The notes under the pieces: generated by a model
Seen by the model: the letters and a program-made list of their open reading frames with translations, nothing else
Told to the model about the DNA's origin: nothing
Database searches by the model: none
Assembly (NCBI GenBank): GCA_031366885.1
Contig: JANLPB010000076.1
Location: 1 to 11,215 of the forward strand
DNA length: 11,215 nt
DNA from: UBA668 sp031366885
Lineage (GTDB): Bacteria; Actinomycetota; Acidimicrobiia; Acidimicrobiales; Ilumatobacteraceae
Reading direction: 5' to 3'
Program-made: the position numbers and the translations under genes
Shown: piece after piece, positions 5,532-11,215 of the stretch
How the letters are laid out: each line of letters starts with the position of its first letter
Numbering within the stretch: position 1 is the stretch's first letter

Positions 5532-6344
5532 ATGAATGCCCTACTTGCGGTTGGTTGGGAATGGGAGCTGCGCGGCACGCTCATCGTCATCATGGCGGTC
5601 GGTGTCCTCTGCGGCAGCCTGTACCTGATTCTGGGTACCAACCTGGGTGCGCGTCTCGGGTTCATCGTGGCCCTCACCGGCCTCGCGGGCTGGATGTTCA
5701 TCATGGGCGCTGTGTGGTGGACGTATGGCAAGGGCGTCCTTGGCCCGGACCCCACCTGGCAACCAGTTGCCGGTAAGACGGTCATCCGCGACCCTGGCTC
5801 GCTGCACGAGGTCGGCGTGCTCGACGCGCCGTTTACCGCCACCGCGGACCCGGCAGCCGATGCTGTCGCCGTGCAGGCGCTGTTGAAGGACACGTGGAGC
5901 CAGCTCAACTCGGCGCTGCCGTCGTATGCGCAGGCCGGTTCTGCCGGCAGCGTGTTCCTGGAGGAATCCGGCGCGTATGCGGCCGGCGAGTTCCAGGTGG
6001 TCGGGGTGTACGAGAAGGGTGGTGAGCGGGGCCCGAAGTTCTGGGACGACCGCATCGACTTCTTCGCGTTCTTCCACAAACCGCACTACGCGTTGGTGGA
6101 GATCGCGCCGCTCGTTCCCCAACGCGAGGAACCAGGGCGAGCCCCGGCGCGAGGCGTCATCGACACCTCGCGTCCTCACGAATACGTCTTCATGATTCGC
6201 GACATGGGCGCCAAGCGTGTGCCATCAGCAATCATCTGCATCTCGTCACTGGTCATCTTCCTCACGCTGTGTTGGATGCTGCACACCCGCGATCGACGTG
6301 TGGCGCTGAATCGCTCGGCCAAGGCACTTCCGGCGAAGGTCTGA
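5532..6344 (+). CDS. Membrane protein of unknown function, last gene of the cytochrome b module
   Basis: The 270-residue protein starts on the base after the cytochrome c stop (TAA then ATG). It has two helices near the N-terminus (about 13-35 and 42-63), a roughly 165-residue soluble region, and a third helix near the C-terminus (about 231-250), followed by a basic tail. Both ends of the soluble region abut membrane helices, and the basic C-terminal tail (RDRR) suggests it faces outward. The soluble part has no Cys, so it holds no c-haem or iron-sulfur cluster; W76, W122 and W171 and the segment KFWDDRIDFFAFFHKPHY (169-186) are its most distinctive parts. I do not recognise the family. Tight coupling to cytochrome c upstream and nuoA 4 nt downstream suggests an accessory subunit or assembly factor. 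Confidence 0.8.
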   Translation: MNALLAVGWEWELRGTLIVIMAVGVLCGSLYLILGTNLGARLGFIVALTGLAGWMFIMGAVWWTYGKGVLGPDPTWQPVAGKTVIRDPGSLHEVGVLDAPFTATADPAADAVAVQALLKDTWSQLNSALPSYAQAGSAGSVFLEESGAYAAGEFQVVGVYEKGGERGPKFWDDRIDFFAFFHKPHYALVEIAPLVPQREEPGRAPARGVIDTSRPHEYVFMIRDMGAKRVPSAIICISSLVIFLTLCWMLHTRDRRVALNRSAKALPAKV

Positions 6345-6348
6345 TCCA

Positions 6349-6816
6349 ATGGGCCAATACCTGCCGATCGTGTGCCTTCTGGTCCTGGCGGGGCTGTTCG
6401 GTGCACTGAGCTTTTTTGCCTCCAGCCTGTTGGCGCCGCGGCGGCCGTCGGCCGCCAAGGAAGCCCCGTACGAGTGCGGCATCGTGCCCAGCCGCGAACC
6501 GCCCGAACGCTTCCCGGTCACGTTCTATGTGGTCGCAATGCTGTTCATCATGTTCGACATCGAGCTGATCTTCATCTATCCGTTCGCCGTCGACCGTAAG
6601 TTTCTCGGCTCCTACGCCCTGTGGGAGATGATTGGCTTCAGTCTGGTGTTCTTCGGTGCCTTCGTGTACGTCGTCGCCCGCGGTGCGCTCGATTGGGGAC
6701 CCGTGAGCAAGCAGCGCCGCCTCGATTCAGTGCTGTCATCGGACCGCACCACCACCAGCACCATCCGCCGGGTCGGCCTTGAAGGGCGCCCCGAGTTGAG
6801 CGAGGACGCAGCCTGA
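6349..6816 (+). CDS. nuoA: NADH-quinone oxidoreductase subunit A
   Basis: NuoA is a small membrane subunit of complex I near the quinone site. The 155-residue product has three helices (about 6-29, 58-80 and 91-111). It carries the family signature YECG (41-44) in the loop that contacts the quinone cavity, followed by RFPVTFYVVAMLFIMFDIE (54-72), whose acidic DIE lies at the start of the membrane proton path. A tail of about 38 residues after the last helix (TTTSTIRR and so on) is longer than in compact homologues. GAAGG lies 9 nt before the ATG, and the gap from the upstream gene is only 4 nt, so complex I transcription probably continues from the cytochrome b operon. Confidence 0.96.
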   Translation: MGQYLPIVCLLVLAGLFGALSFFASSLLAPRRPSAAKEAPYECGIVPSREPPERFPVTFYVVAMLFIMFDIELIFIYPFAVDRKFLGSYALWEMIGFSLVFFGAFVYVVARGALDWGPVSKQRRLDSVLSSDRTTTSTIRRVGLEGRPELSEDAA

Positions 6817-7403
6817 TGGGCCTCGTCCACGACATTCAAGGCGACGGTTTCGGTGGTATTCCGCACAACGCGATCACCGCCAAGCTGGAAGATCTGGTCA
6901 ACTGGGCGCGCAGCCGCAGTTCGTGGCCGGCATCGTTCGGGTTGGCCTGTTGCGCGATCGAGATGATGGCCACCGGTGGTGCGCACTACGACATCAGCCG
7001 TTTCGGCATGGAGGTCTTCCGGGCCTCGCCGCGGCAGGCCGACATCATGATCGTGGCGGGTCGCGTCAGCCAGAAGATGGCGCCCGTGCTGCGCCAGGTG
7101 TACGACCAGATGATGGAGCCCAAGTGGGTCATCAGCATGGGTGTCTGCGCCAGCAGCGGCGGCATGTTCAACAACTACGCAATCGTGCAGGGCGTCGACC
7201 AGATCGTCCCCGTCGATGTCTATGCGCCGGGGTGCCCACCCACCCCCGAGACATTGATTCACGCGATCGAGACACTGCACGCCAAGATCGAGAGCGGCGA
7301 GTTGCTCAAGCGTCGCGCTGTCACCGGCGCCGGCGCCGGCTTGCACGTCACCGAGATCGAGCGCGGCGCGCAGCCGATTCCAGTCATTCTGGGAAGTCGG
7401 TAA
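6816..7403 (+). CDS. nuoB: NADH-quinone oxidoreductase subunit B
   Basis: The 195-residue subunit holds the terminal [4Fe-4S] cluster N2 that reduces quinone. Its ligands are visible: tandem C45-C46 in GLACCAIEM, C111 in MGVCASSGG and C140 in YAPGCPPTPE. The peripheral-arm residues around RFGMEVFRASPRQAD (62-76) are typical of the family. The ATG overlaps the nuoA stop by 1 nt (TGATG). Beyond about residue 165 the tail (GAGAGLHVTEIERG) is non-conserved, as in other NuoB proteins. Confidence 0.97.
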   Translation: MGLVHDIQGDGFGGIPHNAITAKLEDLVNWARSRSSWPASFGLACCAIEMMATGGAHYDISRFGMEVFRASPRQADIMIVAGRVSQKMAPVLRQVYDQMMEPKWVISMGVCASSGGMFNNYAIVQGVDQIVPVDVYAPGCPPTPETLIHAIETLHAKIESGELLKRRAVTGAGAGLHVTEIERGAQPIPVILGSR

Positions 7404-7405
7404 CG

Positions 7406-7933
7406 ATGTCCGACGTTGCCGAACCCGAAGTCGTCGCGCCCGAACCGCCAACGATGCATGGCGTGCCGCTGAGTGACAGCCGTGGCCAGCGAGTGCTGCA
7501 CCCCACGCGCACCGAGTATCTCAAGTTGATACGCACGCTGCTCGACGACACATTCACGATGTGCGCCGATCTCACCGCTGTTGATTACCTCACCTACCCG
7601 GGCCGGCTGCTACCTGACGGTGTGGTGCGCGAGCGGTTCGAAGTCGTCGTGAATCTGTTGTCCATCGAGCGGCGTGAACGCATCCGCATTCGCGTGCAGG
7701 TGCCCGAGGACGACGCAACGATCGCGACGCTGTTCGATCTGTACCCGGGCAGCGAAGCCATGGAGCGCGAGGTGTACGACATGTTCGGCATCTCGTTCAC
7801 CGACCACCCCGACCTCACCCGCATTCTGATGCCGGAGGATTGGGAGGGTCACCCGCTCCGCAAGGACTACGACCAGGGCCGTATCCCCGTCCAGTTCAGC
7901 ACCGACTTCGCGGCCAGGGAGCGTGCGCAATGA
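7406..7933 (+). CDS. nuoC: NADH-quinone oxidoreductase subunit C (30 kDa family)
   Basis: The 175-residue product is the peripheral-arm scaffold subunit C. Its C-terminal half carries the 30 kDa signature: EREVYDMFGI, then DHPDLTRILMPEDWEGHPLRKDY. The first ~35 residues are an unconserved, acidic and Pro-rich leader. The ATG at 7406 is 2 nt after the nuoB stop; an upstream extension of the frame overlaps nuoB and is not coding. It is separate from nuoD, unlike the NuoCD fusion of E. coli. Confidence 0.95.
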   Translation: MSDVAEPEVVAPEPPTMHGVPLSDSRGQRVLHPTRTEYLKLIRTLLDDTFTMCADLTAVDYLTYPGRLLPDGVVRERFEVVVNLLSIERRERIRIRVQVPEDDATIATLFDLYPGSEAMEREVYDMFGISFTDHPDLTRILMPEDWEGHPLRKDYDQGRIPVQFSTDFAARERAQ

Positions 7934-9267
7934 CCGACATTGTTGCCACCATCCGCGAGGGCAACGAACCCGAGCAGGGCCTCAAGCCGCGCAGCGAACT
8001 GACCGCACGCGAGCTGCTTCGTGAAGTCGGCGCGGTACTACGGATGAGCGAAGCCGATGCCGCCAAGTTGGGCGACATCCCGCTGGACCCTGCCGACGAT
8101 CAGACGATGATCATCAACATGGGGCCGCAGCACCCCAGCACCCACGGCGTGTTGCGCCTGATGCTGGAATTGCAAGGCGAAACTGTGCTGCGCTGCAAGC
8201 CGATCATCGGCTACCTGCACACGGGTATGGAGAAGCAGGGCGAGAACCTGACCTACATGCAGGGCGGCACCAACGTCACTCGCATGGACTATCTCAGCCC
8301 GTTGAACAACGAACTCGTGTTCAGCATGGCCACCGAGAAGTTGCTGGGTATCGATGGCGACATTCCCGAGCGCGCCGTCTGGATGCGCATGCTGCTCAGC
8401 GAACTCAACCGTATGAGCAGCCACCTGTTGTTCATGGCCACCAACGGCATGGACCTGGGCGCTGTTGGCATGATGATCTACGGCTGGCGCGAGCGCGAGC
8501 AGGTCTTGCGCTTCTTCCAGAAGGTCACCGGCCTACGGATGAACCACAACTTCATCCGTCCGGGTGGTGTTGCCGCCGATCTGCCGGCTGGCTGGCGCGA
8601 CGACGTGCTGTTCCTGCTGGAGATGGTCCCGCCGCGGCTCGAGGAATACGACACCTTGATGACGGGTCAGCCAATCTGGCGCGACCGCTTGCAGGGCGTT
8701 GGCGTCATCACGCAGGCCGAGGCAATCGCGTTGGGCGCCACCGGCCCCATCTTGCGCAGCACCGGGCTGGAATGGGACCTTCGGCGCGACCAGCCGTACC
8801 TGCATTACGACGAGATGGAATTCGACGTCATCGTGGGCACCTACGGCGATGCGTTCGACCGGTACGCAATTCGCCTCAACGAGATCCGCGAGAGCATCCG
8901 CATCGTGCACCAGATTCTGGATCGCATGCCCGCTGGTGACTATCGCATTCAGAACAAGAAGATCACGCCGCCACCGCGCGCTCGCATCGACGAGAGCATG
9001 GAAGCGCTCATCCACCACTTCAAGATTTTCACCGAGGGCTTCAAGGTGCCTGAGGGCGAGGTCTACGTGGCGATCGAGAGCCCCCGTGGTGAGATCGGTT
9101 GCTACATCGCCAGCGACGGTTCCGCAACGCCGTACCGGATGCACGTGCGTGCCCCATCGTTCGTCAACGTGCAGTGTCTTCCGCACATGATGCGCGGCGG
9201 TCTCGTCGCCGACGCCGTCGCCGTCATCTCGTCGGTGGACCCAGTGCTCGGCGAGGTCGACCGATGA
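7930..9267 (+). CDS. nuoD: NADH-quinone oxidoreductase subunit D (49 kDa family)
   Basis: The 445-residue product matches the 49 kDa subunit throughout. GPQHPSTHGVLRLM (65-78) contains H72 and RMDYLSP contains Y121; these correspond to His38 and Tyr87 of Thermus Nqo4, which contact the quinone head group. Further hallmarks are YLHTGMEK (95-102), RPGGV, ITPPPR and RGEIGCYIASDG, with a C-terminal DPVLGEVDR. About 57 residues precede the conserved core. The ATG overlaps the nuoC stop (ATGA), and the stop in turn overlaps the ATG of the following lipoprotein gene rather than nuoE. Confidence 0.97.
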   Translation: MTDIVATIREGNEPEQGLKPRSELTARELLREVGAVLRMSEADAAKLGDIPLDPADDQTMIINMGPQHPSTHGVLRLMLELQGETVLRCKPIIGYLHTGMEKQGENLTYMQGGTNVTRMDYLSPLNNELVFSMATEKLLGIDGDIPERAVWMRMLLSELNRMSSHLLFMATNGMDLGAVGMMIYGWREREQVLRFFQKVTGLRMNHNFIRPGGVAADLPAGWRDDVLFLLEMVPPRLEEYDTLMTGQPIWRDRLQGVGVITQAEAIALGATGPILRSTGLEWDLRRDQPYLHYDEMEFDVIVGTYGDAFDRYAIRLNEIRESIRIVHQILDRMPAGDYRIQNKKITPPPRARIDESMEALIHHFKIFTEGFKVPEGEVYVAIESPRGEIGCYIASDGSATPYRMHVRAPSFVNVQCLPHMMRGGLVADAVAVISSVDPVLGEVDR

Positions 9268-9899
9268 ACCGCGCGCCGCTCATGCTGGTGGCTGGCCTCG
9301 CAGCATTGCTCGGGGCGTGCAGCGATTCGGCTGTCTCTGTTTCCAGCGTTGCGAACACGACCGTTGACGACACGACCGATGCCACGACCGTTGACGACAC
9401 GACCGATGCTACGACCGATGCCATGACAGCGTTGGCCGATGGTGTCGAGTTCACCGATCCCGACGGCCGCTACTCCGTCGTGTATCCATCTGAGCCGACT
9501 GCCTCACCCGGTACCGCCCCGCTCGCTGTCGGTGGTTCGGTGGACTTCGTCGCCTACATCGCCGGCGACAGCAGCCACGCCTATGTCACAAATTGTCTTG
9601 ATTACGCCACGACCGGGCAGACCGACATTCAGGTCGACCTGGAGGGTGCCCGCGACGGCGCACTCGCCAACTTGAATGGAACGCTCACCTCGAGCAAGGA
9701 CATCGAGCAGCAGGGCCGATCAGGTCTCGAGTTCACCGGCACAGTCGTTGGTGGTGGCCAGGAGGGCAGCGTGATCGGGCGGTTGTTCGAGGACGGGTTG
9801 GCGCTGTGTCAGGTCATGGCTGTGGCAGTTACCGGTGACACGTCCGACGTGAGCCCCGCCTTCCTCGACTCGTTTCAGTTCCTGGAGCCCGCAGCATGA
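9264..9899 (+). CDS. Small secreted lipoprotein of unknown function between nuoD and nuoE
   Basis: The 211-residue product begins with a lipoprotein signal (MNRAPLMLVAGLAALLGAC); the lipobox is LGAC, with C19 as the lipidated residue. Residues 32-54 are a Thr/Asp-rich repeat likely to be a flexible, perhaps glycosylated, linker. The rest is a compact domain starting FTDPDGRYSVVYPSEP (62-77) and ending FLDSFQFLEP (200-209). That opening and ending resemble PsbP/Mog1-like lipoprotein domains of actinobacteria, but this is impression only. C110 and C182 could form a disulfide. The ATG overlaps the nuoD stop by 4 nt and its stop overlaps the nuoE ATG by 4 nt (ATGA both times), so it is translated as part of the complex I operon. 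It is not a known complex I subunit. Confidence 0.85.
   Translation: MNRAPLMLVAGLAALLGACSDSAVSVSSVANTTVDDTTDATTVDDTTDATTDAMTALADGVEFTDPDGRYSVVYPSEPTASPGTAPLAVGGSVDFVAYIAGDSSHAYVTNCLDYATTGQTDIQVDLEGARDGALANLNGTLTSSKDIEQQGRSGLEFTGTVVGGGQEGSVIGRLFEDGLALCQVMAVAVTGDTSDVSPAFLDSFQFLEPAA
9357..9422 (+). repeat. 27-bp tandem repeat in the lipoprotein linker
   Basis: Two 27-bp units, 9357-9383 and 9384-9410, are identical except for their last base. A 12-bp partial unit (ACGACCGATGCC) follows at 9411-9422. They encode TTVDDTTDA twice and then TTDA. The unit is a multiple of three, so copy-number change would keep the frame. Confidence 0.92.
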
Positions 9900-10519
9900 G
9901 CCGTCTGACCGAGGCCAATGTCATTGTGGCGAAGGAGATCATTGGGCGCTATCCCAAGGCCCGTTCGGCGACCATCCCGCTGCTGCACCTTTCGCAGCAG
10001 CAGAACGGTTTTGTCAGCAACGAAGCGATTGCGCACGTCGCCGAACTGGTTGGTGCCACGTCTGCTGAGATCCTCGGTACGGCCACGTTTTACGAGATGT
10101 TCAAGTTCGAACCGGTGGGCAAATACCTCCTCAACATTTGCGGCACCATGTCCTGCGCGTTGTTGGGCGCCGAAGATCTGATCCATCATGCCGAGCAGAA
10201 GCTTGGCGTGAAGGTCGGTGGCACCTCGGCCGACGGGATGGTCACGCTGGAGCGCGCTGAGTGCCAGGCCGCTTGCACCGAGGCTCCGTGCCTGCAGGCC
10301 AACTATCGCTTCCGCTATCGCATGACCCCCGAATCGCTCGACACGTTCATCGACGATCTCGTTGCTGGTCGCCTCGAAGGCGAGATTCCGCCGCACGGCA
10401 CCGTTGCCCGCGTCCGTCAGCACATCCCCGCGGATCGCGGTGTCGGTGCACTCGCACCGGACGCTGTCAATGGTGCGCCGCTGTGGATCAGCGCAGCAAC
10501 CACGGAGGCATCGAAGTGA
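9896..10519 (+). CDS. nuoE: NADH-quinone oxidoreductase subunit E (24 kDa, [2Fe-2S])
   Basis: The 207-residue subunit belongs to the thioredoxin-like [2Fe-2S] family and carries cluster N1a of the NADH-oxidising module. The four ligands are C82 and C87 in CGTMSC, and C123 and C127 in CQAAC, fitting Cx4C and Cx3C. Also typical are IPLLHLSQQQNGF (27-39), ATFYEMFKF (63-71) and EAPCLQAN (129-136). Residues after about 165 form a variable tail. The ATG overlaps the lipoprotein stop and the stop overlaps the GTG of nuoF. Confidence 0.97.
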   Translation: MSRLTEANVIVAKEIIGRYPKARSATIPLLHLSQQQNGFVSNEAIAHVAELVGATSAEILGTATFYEMFKFEPVGKYLLNICGTMSCALLGAEDLIHHAEQKLGVKVGGTSADGMVTLERAECQAACTEAPCLQANYRFRYRMTPESLDTFIDDLVAGRLEGEIPPHGTVARVRQHIPADRGVGALAPDAVNGAPLWISAATTEASK

Positions 10520-11215
10520 CCACGTACTCCTGGGCGGCCGGTTACATCGATGATGGGGACCGCCCGAAGGTCGTCACCTCCCGTTTCCATCTCGAGGACA
10601 GCTACACGCTCGAGCGCTTCCTCGCGACTGGCGGCTACGAAGGGCTCAAAGCCGCACTGGGTCGCACGCCAACCGCAGTGCACGACGACGTCAAGGCCGC
10701 CACCGTTCTAGGTCGCGGTGGTGCCGGCTTCCCCGCCGGCACCAAGTGGGGGCTGACCCCGCAAGGTGTGTGGCCGCGCTACCTGGTGGTAAACGGTGAC
10801 GAGAGCGAGCCGGGCACCTATAAGGATCGCCTGCTGATGGAGCGCGACCCGCACCAGCTGATCGAAGGCTGCCTCATCGCGTCGTACGCCGCCGGCCTTT
10901 CGCAGTGCTTCCTCTACATCCGCGGGGAGATGGCGTTGGCGCAAGAGCGTGTCGCGACGGCGCTCAATGAGGCGTACGCAGCGGGCTACATCGGTCGGAA
11001 CATTCTCGGCACCGACTTCAGCATCGACATCGTCTTGCACTGGGGTGCCGGTGCATACGTGGTTGGCGAGGAGACCGCGCTCATCGAGTCGCTGGAAGGC
11101 AAACGCGGCGAGCCGCGTTTGAAGCCTCCGTTCTTCCCCGCCGCCGTTGGTCTGTACGGTCGCCCGACCATCGTCAACAACGTCGAGACGCTGGCCAATC
11201 TGCCATGGCTGATGG
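10516..11215 (+). CDS. nuoF: NADH-quinone oxidoreductase subunit F (51 kDa, FMN/NADH-binding), 3' end missing
   Basis: This frame reads 233 codons from a GTG that overlaps the nuoE stop (GTGA) to the window edge. Sequence characteristic of the flavin/NADH subunit is clear: GRGGAGFPAGTKW (66-78) for FMN/NADH binding, NGDESEPGTYKDR (93-105), GAGAYVVGEETAL (177-189) and GRPTIVNNVETL (215-226). The second Val in GAGAYVVGEETAL replaces the Cys commonly found there; that Cys is not a cluster ligand. The C-terminal domain with the four Cys of cluster N3 lies beyond the window. This subunit accepts hydride from NADH and, with NuoE and NuoG, forms the input module. Confidence 0.95.
   Translation, partial: MTTYSWAAGYIDDGDRPKVVTSRFHLEDSYTLERFLATGGYEGLKAALGRTPTAVHDDVKAATVLGRGGAGFPAGTKWGLTPQGVWPRYLVVNGDESEPGTYKDRLLMERDPHQLIEGCLIASYAAGLSQCFLYIRGEMALAQERVATALNEAYAAGYIGRNILGTDFSIDIVLHWGAGAYVVGEETALIESLEGKRGEPRLKPPFFPAAVGLYGRPTIVNNVETLANLPWLM

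Noticed and set aside
6612..7451. 279-codon minus-strand frame opposite nuoA/nuoB
   Set aside because: It is a GC-driven shadow of genes with complete cofactor motifs.
9099..9263. Upstream extension of the lipoprotein frame
   Set aside because: It overlaps the conserved C-terminus of nuoD, and only the ATG at 9264 gives a proper lipoprotein signal sequence.
11044..11082. Val in GAGAYVVGEETAL of NuoF as a lost functional residue
   Set aside because: The Cys usual at this position is not a cluster or flavin ligand, so the substitution is unlikely to matter.
1..11215. Mobile elements, CRISPR, tRNA or rRNA genes, phage or defence genes
   Set aside because: I looked for transposase-like frames, terminal inverted repeats, regularly spaced repeats and RNA-gene signatures and saw none; nearly all of the window is filled by respiratory genes.

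Overview
The window is about 11.2 kb of high-GC bacterial DNA holding a membrane electron-transport locus. All recognisable genes belong to a cytochrome b6/bc-type quinol oxidase module, its c-type cytochromes, or the front half of a complex I (nuo) operon. High GC, GTG starts, Ala/Pro-rich linkers, the nuoA-B-C-D-E-F order with separate nuoC and nuoD, and ATGA/GTGA stop-start overlaps suggest a high-GC actinobacterium. The split cytochrome b accompanied by a ferredoxin is unlike the fused-QcrB arrangement of Mycobacterium/Streptomyces, so an early-branching group such as Acidimicrobiia is my best guess. That placement is inference, not a result.

Layout. (1) 1-810, minus strand: a membrane-anchored mono-haem cytochrome c whose C-terminus runs off the left edge. 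(2) 811-1058: a divergent intergenic region that should carry both promoters. (3) 1059-6344, plus strand: a seven-gene cytochrome b complex operon. It encodes a three-helix membrane protein of unknown function, a 2[4Fe-4S] ferredoxin, cytochrome b6-type N-terminal subunit, subunit IV-type C-terminal cytochrome b with a long N-terminal extension, a Rieske protein, a membrane-anchored di-haem cytochrome c, and a second membrane protein of unknown function. (4) 6349-11215, plus strand: nuoA, nuoB, nuoC, nuoD, a small lipoprotein gene, nuoE and the 5' two-thirds or so of nuoF, which runs off the right edge. The longest plus-strand gap after 1059 is 34 nt and many genes overlap by 1-4 nt, so segments 3 and 4 look like one transcription unit.

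How it works together (family knowledge plus inference): complex I oxidises NADH and reduces (mena)quinone. The cytochrome b/Rieske complex re-oxidises the quinol and passes electrons through the Rieske centre to the di-haem cytochrome c, and perhaps to the divergently encoded cytochrome c, on the way to a terminal oxidase not present here. Contiguity suggests the two coupling sites are co-expressed.

The most interesting points are: a short N-terminal peptide motif (IPxHLLxR) occurring once in the divergent cytochrome c and twice in the cytochrome b C-terminal subunit, both predicted on the cytoplasmic side; a ferredoxin and two unknown membrane proteins embedded in the cytochrome b operon; a b6-type cysteine for a covalent haem ci together with an APWY sequence where PEWY is normally found; and a lipoprotein gene translationally coupled between nuoD and nuoE. 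I saw no mobile elements, CRISPR arrays, tRNA or rRNA genes.
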